64,000 nucleotides of DNA from Clostridium sp. MB40-C1 (GTDB lineage: Bacteria; Bacillota; Clostridia; Clostridiales; Clostridiaceae). Both the position numbers and the translations under genes were made by a program. Where the stretch lies: positions 3,829,328 to 3,893,327 of the forward strand of contig NZ_CP133189.1 in assembly GCF_030913655.1 (NCBI RefSeq), given 5' to 3'. A model generated the notes under the pieces. The model saw only the letters and a program-made list of their open reading frames with translations, was not told the origin of the DNA and did not search any database. Positions 20,715 through 28,904 of the stretch are shown piece after piece (positions within the stretch are counted from its first letter, which is position 1; every line of letters starts with the position of its first letter).

Positions 20715-22106
20715 ATGGAAATAAGCTTAACTGGATTGCACTATATTTATTTAATATTTATATTAATAATCATAGTGGCAATGGTAAAGAAAAGAGATAT
20801 ATCATTATTGTGTATCTTAGGAATATTTATATTGGGACTACTAGGGACAGGCTCTTTATATAAATCTGTTATGGGAGTGTTTGATAGCTTTGTTTATGCT
20901 ACAAGAGAACTAATGCCAACAATACTTATAATTTCTGTAATAACTGCAATGAGTAATGTATTAGTTACTTCGGGCATAAATGAAGAAATGATATATCCAT
21001 TTAGAAATATAATAAAATCTTATGGGATAGCTTATTGGGTTATAGGATTAGTTATGATGACACTTTCATGGTTCTTTTGGCCTTCACCAGCAGTTGCTCT
21101 TATAGGCGCATTATTCTTGCCTATAGCTAAAAAAGCTGGACTTCCGGCTATGGGAGTGGCTGTGGCTATGAATTTATTTGGACATGGCATAGCGTTATCT
21201 AGTGACTATGTAATCCAAGCAGCCCCCAAGCTTACTGCAGATGCTGCTGGAATTGAAGTATCAAAAGTAGTAAGTGCAAGTATTCCACTTACTATTGTTA
21301 TGGGAGTAGTGACTACATTAGCTGCTTTTTACATGATAAGAAAGGATATTAAATCAGGAAAAATATTTGTTGAAAATCAAGTTGAAGAAGTAGTAGAAAA
21401 TAAATCTCAATATTTAATTACTTCAGGAAAAACTAGAAGATTTTTGGCTTTACTTATCTTTATATTATTTGCTTTAGATATAATTGTAATGTATGTTGCA
21501 AACCTTCAAGGTGGGGAGGCAACCGCTATAATAGGTGGAACTGCTGTGTTTATATTAAGTCTAATTGCTATCTTAAGTTACAAAAAAAATTCTCTAGAGG
21601 AAATAACAAACCAATTAGTTAAAGGGCTTCAATTTGGATTTAAAATATTTGGTATAGTTATACCAGTAGCAGCTTTTTTCTATCTAGGGGACTCTGCTTT
21701 TATTGATATATTTGGAAAGATACTTCCACAAGGTTCTAATGGTATAGTAAACGATTTAGGAGCTGCGCTTGCAAGTAAAGTTCCATTAAATGCTATAGTA
21801 GCATCTATTACATCAACTGTAGTAGGAGCTATAACAGGATTAGATGGTTCTGGATTTTCTGGAATTTCTCTTGTAGGTTCCATAGCTAGACTGTTTTCAA
21901 CTGCAATAAATGGTGGAATTGAAACTTTAACAGCATTAGGACAAATAGCTGGAATATGGGTTGGAGGTGGAACTATAGTTCCTTGGGCTTTAATACCTGT
22001 AGCTGCTATATGTAATGTTGATGTTTTTGAATTAGCCAAGAGGAATTTAAAGCCAGTAGTATTGGGATTAACGGTTACGACTATTGTAGCTATGTTCCTT
22101 ATATAA
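20715..22106 (+). CDS. multi-spanning membrane transport protein, function unknown
   Basis: The 463-residue protein has about 11-12 hydrophobic segments and resembles secondary carriers of the ion-transporter (ArsB/NhaD/citrate) type, with repeated small-residue loops such as WPSPAVALIGALFLPIAKKAGLPAMG and GLDGSGFSGISLVGSIARLF. The ATG at 20715 follows GGGGAGGC; the frame upstream is open but lacks a ribosome site and hydrophobic pattern. No solute can be assigned. It sits alone between smpB and ssrA and has its own terminator. Confidence 0.75.
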   Translation: MEISLTGLHYIYLIFILIIIVAMVKKRDISLLCILGIFILGLLGTGSLYKSVMGVFDSFVYATRELMPTILIISVITAMSNVLVTSGINEEMIYPFRNIIKSYGIAYWVIGLVMMTLSWFFWPSPAVALIGALFLPIAKKAGLPAMGVAVAMNLFGHGIALSSDYVIQAAPKLTADAAGIEVSKVVSASIPLTIVMGVVTTLAAFYMIRKDIKSGKIFVENQVEEVVENKSQYLITSGKTRRFLALLIFILFALDIIVMYVANLQGGEATAIIGGTAVFILSLIAILSYKKNSLEEITNQLVKGLQFGFKIFGIVIPVAAFFYLGDSAFIDIFGKILPQGSNGIVNDLGAALASKVPLNAIVASITSTVVGAITGLDGSGFSGISLVGSIARLFSTAINGGIETLTALGQIAGIWVGGGTIVPWALIPVAAICNVDVFELAKRNLKPVVLGLTVTTIVAMFLI

Positions 22107-22165
22107 GGCTATGTTTTAATAAATTTTCATTATAATGAACTCAACAATTTAAAAACATAGCTTTA
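22107..22165 (+). terminator. terminator after the membrane carrier gene
   Basis: GGCTATGTTTT pairs with AAAACATAGCTT around an inner AT-rich loop. Confidence 0.55.
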
Positions 22166-22256
22166 GGAATACTAAAGGAAGTTTTAAAAGAGTGTAAAAA
22201 ACAACACTATTTTAAAATAGAACCTTGCATAAATATTATAATTTTAAAAGTTACTT

Positions 22257-22301
22257 AGTTTGCCTTATAATTCATAAGTAAAAATGAATTATAAGGCAAA
22301 C
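22257..22301. terminator. long hairpin upstream of ssrA
   Basis: A 17-bp stem (GTTTGCCTTATAATTCA with its complement) and a 10-base loop. It could insulate ssrA from upstream transcription. Confidence 0.6.
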
Positions 22302-22492
22302 TATTACTATAATAATCTTAAACATAGTTAATACATAAAATTTTACTGGACAGGTTATTATAAATAATGATAACTTTTCACCAATAGGAAACATATATGA
22401 TAAATATAAAAAAATGAATTTATATGTTGTAAAATCCTATTGATAAGTTTAGAACTATGTTGTATTATAATACTTGTCTTCACGATGGAAGG

Positions 22493-22521
22493 TTGACGGT
22501 TATAAAAATTAGTGTTAAAAT
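22493..22521 (+). promoter_or_regulatory. ssrA promoter
   Basis: TTGACG at 22493-22498 and TAAAAT at 22516-22521 are spaced by 17 bp. Transcription would begin about 44 bases before the mature tmRNA end. Confidence 0.6.
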
Positions 22522-22571
22522 TTAAAAATAAGCAAGCACTTAAATTACCTCAGCAATGTGGTATAACACAT

Positions 22572-22929
22572 GGGGGCGTATATGGCTTTCGACGGGGGTA
22601 AGTTGTGCTGCGGAAGCGAGTCGAGGGGTCCTGGGCCCGCGTTAAAAAACTGGGAACTAAATATAAACGCAGACGAAAATTACGCATTAGCAGCTTAGTA
22701 TAGCTGCTCGTCCTACCTGAGAGTCCTACGGCTTGGGATAGGGCGCCAAATTAGTAGGGAAACGAGCCTAGCAAAGCTTTGAGCTAGGAACGGAATTTAT
22801 GAAGCTACCGAAACTGGAATCCTGTCAGTAGGAGTCTAGAAGAGGGAAACTCTAAATTACTGACTGCACTCGGAGATGCCGCGGTGAGGCTGCTTTCGGA
22901 CAGGGGTTCGACTCCCCTCGCCTCCACCA
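22572..22929 (+). ncRNA. ssrA: transfer-messenger RNA (tmRNA)
   Basis: This one-piece tmRNA of 358 bases rescues stalled ribosomes together with SmpB. The acceptor stem GGGGGCG pairs with CGCCTCC before the encoded CCA. The 5' tRNA-like part has TATGGCTTTCGACGG and the 3' T-arm has GGTTCGACTCCC. The resume codon is GCA at 22669, and the tag reading frame (22669-22698) encodes ADENYALAA then TAG, a normal degradation tag ending ALAA. Pseudoknot regions fill the rest. A terminator follows at once. Confidence 0.97.
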
Positions 22930-22932
22930 ATG

Positions 22933-22963
22933 AAACCCTCGACAGAAATGTCGAGGGTTTTTA
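22933..22963 (+). terminator. terminator after ssrA
   Basis: A 12-bp stem AAACCCTCGACA/TGTCGAGGGTTT with GAAA loop and T-run. Confidence 0.92.
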
Positions 22964-23090
22964 CCTTTCATAATGAATCGTCTAATAAGTAAATGTTGTT
23001 TTTGTTAAATTTGTATGTAATGTATTGTATATAGTGGAAATATAATATTTAGTTATTTTATGGATTTCTTTTTAATGAATAATTTAAGAA

Positions 23091-23136
23091 AGTGTGCCTT
23101 AAAATGTTTAAATCATTTTAAGACACACTTTTTAGC
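23091..23136. terminator. bidirectional hairpin beside the TetR remnant
   Basis: AAAGTGTGCCTTAAAATG pairs imperfectly with CATTTTAAGACACACTTT, followed by T. It overlaps the end of the minus-strand TetR remnant and probably was its terminator. Confidence 0.65.
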
Positions 23137-23339
23137 TATGTAGAGATTTAATATAAATAGATACTAATTTACATCCTCTTTTTGGTGAATTTAAATTACC
23201 TTGTTTTAGGCACCAATCATATATTGCGTCTCTGGATAGTGTTAATATATCATCAGTTATCTCTAATGGAGATAATGAAGTGTTTAACAGTCCATATTTT
23301 TGTGCTTCAATTATTGAATTTATAATTAATCTTCTAGGA
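23132..23339 (-). pseudogene. TetR-family regulator, C-terminal remnant
   Basis: On the minus strand an open frame of about 68 codons ends at the TAA at 23132-23134. It reads RRLIINSIIEAQKYGLLN, then SPLEITDDILTLSRDAIYDWC and NLNSPKRGCKLVSIYI, the pattern of a TetR-type C-terminal domain. The DNA-binding half is missing, and no start codon or ribosome site is present. The frame breaks where a fragment of another gene on the plus strand begins. Confidence 0.55.
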
Positions 23340-23408
23340 GATGCGAAGCAAGTTAAAAATATAATGTATGCTATATGGGATGCTTATGAAGTAGCAAGAA
23401 ATGTGTAA
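23331..23408 (+). pseudogene. flavin oxidoreductase (2-enoate reductase type), C-terminal remnant
   Basis: A plus-strand frame reads LLGDAKQVKNIMYAIWDAYE followed by VARNV and TAA. The GDxxxxxxIxxAIxDAYExAR pattern matches the C-terminal FAD-binding end of old-yellow-enzyme/2-enoate reductase proteins. Everything upstream is lost. It is joined back to back with the TetR remnant, as expected if one deletion removed the 5' halves of a divergent regulator-enzyme pair. A strong terminator follows. Confidence 0.45.
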
Positions 23409-23448
23409 TTAAAAAATAAGGATTTTAAAATTTGTAGATATAAGATTG

Positions 23449-23497
23449 AGAATGTAAACAGATTTGTGTAAATACAAACCTGTTTACATTCTTTTTG
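23449..23497 (+). terminator. terminator after the oxidoreductase remnant
   Basis: GAATGTAAACAG/CTGTTTACATTC 12-bp stem with an inner hairpin, followed by T5. Confidence 0.85.
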
Positions 23498-23680
23498 TAT
23501 ATATAGGTGACAATTATGGAAATAATAGTTATGACAAATTTTAAAGGATTTATCTCCCATAGTAATTTCCAATTAAATTAATCTCATCTATCATAATTTA
23601 CACAAATCTTGGACGTTCTTAGTATATTTATTCTATTGAAAAGATTCAGATATCAGATTAAGCAATAAATATTTTAGGCA

Positions 23681-24850
23681 CTAACAAGGGCATTTATCAT
23701 TGCAATTATAACAACATGAATTAAAATAGAGAGGAGTGACATATTTACCGCATGGGTAGTACTCTCCCATAACTTCCGGTGGAACGATTTGACCCTCAGG
23801 TACATTCTTTGCTGTATAAGGAAATCCCTGAGAAACCTGATTATTTCTGTAGAAAAGGTTAAGGGGAACTAAAGGCAGTTTGCTAGCATCAATCCAAGTG
23901 AAACCATTTCGGGTTGTAACACAAGGTGGACGTGACGCTCCAAAACTTATAACAAGATTCACATAACCCTTTTTATCGATAACAGTCTGAAAGTCACTAA
24001 GTGTATAAAGCCCCAATAAGCCTACTCGTGTTATAAAAGACATACTCCAGTACCGCATATTTTCATTTCCTAAGATTCCGATATTATGATAGGTGTCGGG
24101 AAATGTTGGAGCTTTCCAGCGAATAAATAACAGCTTATCTGCTGTTCGTTTAATTTGATCAGAAATTGTATAGACTGTATTTAGATCAGGTTGTAAAATT
24201 CTTGTTGCTATAATACCTATACGACTCCAGATTAAATCGCAGTTTTGTCCAACAACATCTCTACAACGCTGGAACGAAGTTTCTTTCATAAAAACATTTG
24301 CCGGGTTTAGTGGATTCTCAGGCTGAGTGATTTTGTTAACAGTTACGGAAATGCTTGTATTTTTGCAATCCTTTTTTGCGGCACAGTAAGTGATTTTAGG
24401 AAGTCCTACACCACCCGTCTTATCATAGCCAATGCTAGGAACATAAATTCGAAATCCAATTAGTCCAAATTTATTGGGTGTGCCATCTTTTAAAGTCCCT
24501 GCATAAAAGGTGTTATTGCCTGCTTCTGGGACAAAATGCTCAGAGTTCTGTGGTGGGGCAGTAGGGCGTATTCTTATAGTGTAATTACGATTGTCTGCAT
24601 TCCAATTAGCACCAGGCAAAAAAGGATTGGTGCTTCCAGGATCCGGAATTAACATTCTATCAGGTGCTGTAACTATGACATTGTCCAGTTGACCACTTAA
24701 AGTAAAAGACATATATCTTGCATATGGGAATTGTCCTTTGATAACAATCTCTATATCAGGATCCACTTCATACGGAAAAACATAATAATTAGCATTGAAG
24801 TCCCCTAACATCAACAAAGAATTACTAGGTTGGTGAATCCATTTCTGCAT
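23681..24850 (-). CDS. uncharacterised protein with Cys-rich C-terminus
   Basis: The 389-residue protein is not recognised with confidence. No signal peptide or membrane segment is seen. The N-terminal part is rich in aromatic and beta-type residues (PYARYMSFTLSG, NADNRNYTIRIRP), loosely like DUF1214/DUF1254-type beta proteins. The last residues are NSCCYNCNDKCPC, six Cys in about a dozen, suggesting metal binding or disulfides. The ATG at 24850 has AAGGAG 10 bases upstream, preferred over an overlapping GTG at 24859. The gene is visibly richer in G+C than its surroundings, which suggests horizontal acquisition. Confidence 0.8.
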   Translation of the reverse strand: MQKWIHQPSNSLLMLGDFNANYYVFPYEVDPDIEIVIKGQFPYARYMSFTLSGQLDNVIVTAPDRMLIPDPGSTNPFLPGANWNADNRNYTIRIRPTAPPQNSEHFVPEAGNNTFYAGTLKDGTPNKFGLIGFRIYVPSIGYDKTGGVGLPKITYCAAKKDCKNTSISVTVNKITQPENPLNPANVFMKETSFQRCRDVVGQNCDLIWSRIGIIATRILQPDLNTVYTISDQIKRTADKLLFIRWKAPTFPDTYHNIGILGNENMRYWSMSFITRVGLLGLYTLSDFQTVIDKKGYVNLVISFGASRPPCVTTRNGFTWIDASKLPLVPLNLFYRNNQVSQGFPYTAKNVPEGQIVPPEVMGEYYPCGKYVTPLYFNSCCYNCNDKCPC

Positions 24851-24890
24851 AAAAAACACTCCTTAAAATAATATCTTTCCTTCTTTATAA

Positions 24891-24977
24891 TATGCAGTTA
24901 TTGAATATTTGTTATTACAAGATAGGGTATCAGCATCAAATCCTGTATTGGAAGCAATGGAAAGAGATAAAGACTAG
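24891..24977 (+). pseudogene. possible C-terminal gene remnant
   Basis: A 28-codon plus-strand frame reads YAVIEYLLLQDRVSASNPVL followed by EAMERDKD and TAG. Its composition looks protein-coding, but there is no start codon. It may be the tail of a deleted gene. The parent family was not recognised. Confidence 0.3.
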
Positions 24978-25141
24978 ATATGGGAAATAAAGTAATTATT
25001 AATGCTATTAAATTTTGCTTTTCAAAGTTTAACAGCATTATATTTATATATAATGAAAATACTTATATGTTCTACCAACACTATCTTAGATTTGTCAACC
25101 AGTAAATTTATTATAGGTAGGTTTTGTAAGGTATTGAATAT

Positions 25142-25615
25142 TTAGTTGTTTTCTAATATTTCTAATACTTCTACTGCATATTTTTCTCCTGGAGCATCAA
25201 CTTCAACTATATCTCCAACTTTTTTTTCGTATAATGCTTTTCCTAAATTTGATTCTATACTTATACACATATTTTCAGGGTCTGAATCCATAGTAGTTAC
25301 TAATGTTATAATATCTTCATCTTCATCCTCTATAAATTTAACTCTAGCTTTACTGTTAATTCCTAATATTGATTTATCTATACTTGTATCATCTATTACA
25401 ATTGCTGTTGAGATCATAGTTAATAAATATTGAATTCTATTATCATTTTCTCTATAGTTTGCACAAGCTTCTTTATATTCTGCATTTTCTGATCTATCAC
25501 CATGTGAAGCAGCTACCAACTTTTCCTTTGCTATTTCAGCTCTTTTTACGGTCATTCTATATTCTAATTCTTCTCTTAATTTCTTTATATTTTTTTCAGT
25601 TAGTGTATTATTCAT
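25142..25615 (-). CDS. greA: GreA/GreB family transcription elongation factor
   Basis: The protein rescues backtracked RNA polymerase by stimulating transcript cleavage. It has 157 residues with an N-terminal coiled coil (1-75) carrying the tip motif GDRSENAEYKEA with its acidic pair, and a C-terminal FKBP-like domain ending in the GDIVEVDAPGEKYAVEVL segment. It is monocistronic on the minus strand. It may be a second, accessory copy, since the main clostridial greA usually sits elsewhere; that is inference. Confidence 0.92.
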   Translation of the reverse strand: MNNTLTEKNIKKLREELEYRMTVKRAEIAKEKLVAASHGDRSENAEYKEACANYRENDNRIQYLLTMISTAIVIDDTSIDKSILGINSKARVKFIEDEDEDIITLVTTMDSDPENMCISIESNLGKALYEKKVGDIVEVDAPGEKYAVEVLEILENN

Positions 25616-25782
25616 AAAAAACTAAACCTCGATTCAAATATAGTATGTTAATATTATATAATATATAGAAAAAGAATAAAAGAATGAGGGAACAATTAAC
25701 GATTATAAATGAAGTAGATTTGAAGTAATGTAAAAGTTGAAACATTTTATTATGTAATTTAAACAAGGAGAAAAAAGGATTT

Positions 25783-25842
25783 ATGATTAGCTGGTTTAGG
25801 AAAAAGATCAATACAGATGAATTTCAAAGAGTGATTATATAA
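25783..25842 (+). CDS. possible 19-residue peptide
   Basis: ATG at 25783 opens a 19-codon frame MISWFRKKINTDEFQRVII. AAGGAG lies 12 bases before it and AAAGGA is closer. The peptide is short and partly amphipathic. No family match is recognised, and it may be chance or a remnant. Confidence 0.25.
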   Translation: MISWFRKKINTDEFQRVII

Positions 25843-25917
25843 ATTTTAATTCGTAAGTAAAAGGTATTTATGAAATGTGTATTAAAAAAACATCAAAGAT
25901 TAATAATGTAGTTTACT

Positions 25918-25966
25918 AAAAAATCCACAATAATACTATGATCAGTATTATTGTGGATTTTTTTTA
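25918..25966. terminator. strong hairpin terminator upstream of the NRPS locus
   Basis: AAATCCACAATAATACT pairs perfectly with AGTATTATTGTGGATTT, with T8 on the plus strand and A-run on the other. It marks the left border of the biosynthetic locus. Confidence 0.85.
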
Positions 25967-26057
25967 GTATAAGGTCATTGCAAAATTGATGTTTAGATTG
26001 CATAATATATATTTTCAATATTATTACAAAAAAGTATAAATTTTTAGAGGAAATATG

Positions 26058-26086
26058 TTACAATTGTACACATATGGTAATAAAAT
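26058..26086 (+). promoter_or_regulatory. candidate NRPS-locus promoter
   Basis: TTACAA at 26058 and TAAAAT at 26081 have 17-bp spacing, about 60 bases before the first glycosyltransferase. A 10-bp palindrome TACAATTGTA (26059-26068) overlaps the -35 box and could be an operator. Confidence 0.4.
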
Positions 26087-26149
26087 AAATTTTATACAAA
26101 ATATGTGATTTAAATTATATAAAAATCATTTGTAAAGGAAGTGGATTGA

Positions 26150-27508
26150 GTGGCCAATATACTACTTATTACTCAAGGAACAGGGGGGGATGTTAAACCA
26201 TTCATTAAGATGGGAAGAATATTAAAAAATATAGGTCATGCTGTGTTAATCTTGACTCATTGTATATATGAAAAAGAAGTAAAAACAAACGGTTTAGATT
26301 TTGTAGCTATTGATACTTATGAGGAATATAAAGAAAAGAATGACAAGCTGACTAATTTGTCAGACGCTATAAAAGAATCAAAGGAATATATTGAATTTAA
26401 TAAAAAATATTGTGGTTCTGATAGAACATATAAAGAGTATATGATTATAAGTCAATACTGCAAAAGAGAAGATACTATTATTATATTTAGACATCGTTTT
26501 AGCTTAGCAGGATTGCTAGTTGCTGAAAAATATGGATTACCTGTTGCTTCTGTTTTTCTTGCACCTAATTATATTCAACATTTGGAATTACATGAGGAGC
26601 TTATTGGTGAAGTAATGAAAAATGAAATGAATATTGTAAGAAATAATATAGGCTTAAGTGATATAAGCAATTGGACAGAGTGGATGTGTTCACCAAAATT
26701 AAAAATAGCATTGTGGCCAAAGTGGTATGCCAAAGAGGAAACTGAGAGTATTAAGGGTATTATTGCTATTGGTTTTCCAGAAAATAAGTATGAAAGCAAT
26801 GATGAAATACCAAAACAAGTTAAAGAGTTTTTAAAAGGTGGAAAGAAAACAGCCATTATAACTGCAGGTACAAGCAATGCCATTAATCCAAATTTCTATA
26901 AAATTGCAGCGGAATCTTGTAAATGTGCTAATATAAATGGAATTTTAGTTACAGCTTTTGAAGAGTTTATACCAAGAAAATTGCCTTCTAATATATTAAG
27001 GTTACGAGAAGCTCCTATAAAAAGAATTTTACCATATGTTAATGTAGTTATTCATCATGGAGGTATAGGAACCTCTAGTGAAGCATTATCTTGTGGAACT
27101 CCACAATTGATTATGGCTCATTTAGCAGATCGCCCTGATAATGCAGCTAGGCTAAAAAAAATTGGTGTTGCAAAGGTGTTTCCAGAAATAAATTGGAAGA
27201 TAGATTTAATTGGAAAATCTCTAAAAGAAATAATTTATGATGAATCCTTATCATTATCCTGTAAAAAATTATCAGAAAAGATAAATAAAGATAATATAGA
27301 AGAGGAATTGAATCTAATCATAAAAGAATTTTTAAAAAATAAGGAAAAGTATAAAGCTAATAATTTATATAAAGTTAAAAATAACGCATTAAGTAATAAG
27401 AATACTAAGGAAAAAGTTGTTTCTAGTAATAAAGTTTCATTAGATTATATTCCAGAAAAAAAGAAAAGAATGTTAATGGGGTTATTAATGAGAAAGTGTA
27501 AGAACTAA
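26150..27508 (+). CDS. UGT-like (GT1) glycosyltransferase 1
   Basis: The 452-residue GT-B fold enzyme is related to antibiotic and sterol glycosyltransferases, which move a sugar from a nucleotide donor to a small molecule. The N-terminal domain starts LLITQGTGGDVKPFIKMGRI. The C-terminal donor-binding signature is HHGGIGTSSEALSCGTPQL followed by HLADRPDNAARLKKIGVA. It starts with GTG, preceded by AAGGAAG. A lysine-rich C-terminal extension (about 395-452) lies beyond the usual fold. First gene of the NRPS locus, so the peptide or a pathway intermediate is the likely acceptor. The donor sugar is unknown. Confidence 0.88.
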   Translation: MANILLITQGTGGDVKPFIKMGRILKNIGHAVLILTHCIYEKEVKTNGLDFVAIDTYEEYKEKNDKLTNLSDAIKESKEYIEFNKKYCGSDRTYKEYMIISQYCKREDTIIIFRHRFSLAGLLVAEKYGLPVASVFLAPNYIQHLELHEELIGEVMKNEMNIVRNNIGLSDISNWTEWMCSPKLKIALWPKWYAKEETESIKGIIAIGFPENKYESNDEIPKQVKEFLKGGKKTAIITAGTSNAINPNFYKIAAESCKCANINGILVTAFEEFIPRKLPSNILRLREAPIKRILPYVNVVIHHGGIGTSSEALSCGTPQLIMAHLADRPDNAARLKKIGVAKVFPEINWKIDLIGKSLKEIIYDESLSLSCKKLSEKINKDNIEEELNLIIKEFLKNKEKYKANNLYKVKNNALSNKNTKEKVVSSNKVSLDYIPEKKKRMLMGLLMRKCKN

Positions 27509-27529
27509 TAAGTTCATGGAGGATAAGAA

Positions 27530-28900
27530 GTGGCAAATATAATTATTACTACACATTGGAGTGATGGAGATGTACTTCCATTTTTGCATATTGGAAAATA
27601 CCTTAAGAAGAAAGGTCATGATATAACAATATTTACTCATTGTTGTTATGAGAAAAGGATAAAAGAAGAAGGTATTAATTTTGTTCCTTGGGATAATTGG
27701 AATGAATGTGAAAATTTATTTAATGATTTAGTGAGTTGCTCAGATATAGTAGCATCAAATGAAGAAATTCAAGTTTTTAGAGATAAGTATGAAAGTACTA
27801 GTGTAAGGATTAAAGAATATCAATTATTAAAACCGTATTGTGAAAGAAAAGATACAATTTTACTAGCTAAAAGCAGATCAAGTGTAGCTGCTTTACTTAT
27901 AGCTGAAAAGTTAAAGATTCCTTTAATTTGGGTATATATGAATCCTTATGAGTATGAAAGTAGTAAAAGTTTTAATAGTCTAAATAGAGAAAAATTATGT
28001 AAAGAGGCTAATGAATTAAGAAAGAAAATGGGATTAAAATCTATAGAAAGTTGGTTTTCTTGGCAGTGTTGCCCTAAAGGGAAAATAGGTTTGTGGCCTA
28101 ACTGGTATAAAAGTGACATGGTAAATGAACCAGAGGATATTAATTTAGTTGGTTTTCCTTTAGAGCCTTTAAATAGAAGAAAAAATTTATCTATATCAAC
28201 TACATTGAAGGATATATTACTGGAAAATCCAGGTCCAATAATAATATCTGGCGGATCAAGCAAGAAAATTAAAAAAGAGTTTTATAAAATTGCCATTAAA
28301 TCCTGTGCTAATTTAGGGAGAAATGTTATTGTAGCAACGAAGTATAAGGAATTATTACCATATATAATACCTTCAAATGTATATGTATTTGATTATATTC
28401 CTTTATATGAGTCTTTAGCTTATGCAAGTCTTATCATTCATCATGGTGGTATTGGAACAGTCAGTAATGCTATTAATGCTGGAGTACCACAGCTTGTATT
28501 AGCAGATTGTTTAGATAGACCACTCAATGGATCAATAGTGAAAAAAATTGGATTAGGGAATTATTTACCTCCTCTAATGTGGAATGAAGAAAATCTTATA
28601 AAAAGTATTAACAATCTTTTAAGTTCAGATTATAAGAAGAAGTGTACTAGATTTGTAGAAGAGCACAAAGAAGAAAATACTTTTGAAAATATAAGCAAAA
28701 TAATAGAAAGTGTTAAGGAAAATGAAGAATATCTTATTAATTATGAAACTATAAAAGTTTGTTCGAGGAAAATCAATCATGATGTTAATGATAAAAAAGA
28801 AAAGAATAATAATTTAAATTCATTACCAAAGGATATGAAAAAGTATTTGTTGGAAAAAATTAAAAAAGAAAAAATTTTAAATAAAGTGGAAAGAGGATAA
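27530..28900 (+). CDS. UGT-like (GT1) glycosyltransferase 2
   Basis: This 456-residue paralog of the preceding gene shares the same layout: N-terminal IIITTHWSDGDVLPFLHIGKY and donor-site HHGGIGTVSNAINAGVPQL with CLDRPLNGSIVKKIG. GTG start with GGAGGAT 5 bases upstream and only 21 bases after the first gene. The two probably arose by tandem duplication and may add two sugars in sequence or act on different positions. The stop is separated from the NRPS loading gene by 4 bases, indicating one operon. Confidence 0.88.
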   Translation: MANIIITTHWSDGDVLPFLHIGKYLKKKGHDITIFTHCCYEKRIKEEGINFVPWDNWNECENLFNDLVSCSDIVASNEEIQVFRDKYESTSVRIKEYQLLKPYCERKDTILLAKSRSSVAALLIAEKLKIPLIWVYMNPYEYESSKSFNSLNREKLCKEANELRKKMGLKSIESWFSWQCCPKGKIGLWPNWYKSDMVNEPEDINLVGFPLEPLNRRKNLSISTTLKDILLENPGPIIISGGSSKKIKKEFYKIAIKSCANLGRNVIVATKYKELLPYIIPSNVYVFDYIPLYESLAYASLIIHHGGIGTVSNAINAGVPQLVLADCLDRPLNGSIVKKIGLGNYLPPLMWNEENLIKSINNLLSSDYKKKCTRFVEEHKEENTFENISKIIESVKENEEYLINYETIKVCSRKINHDVNDKKEKNNNLNSLPKDMKKYLLEKIKKEKILNKVERG

Positions 28901-28904
28901 TAAA

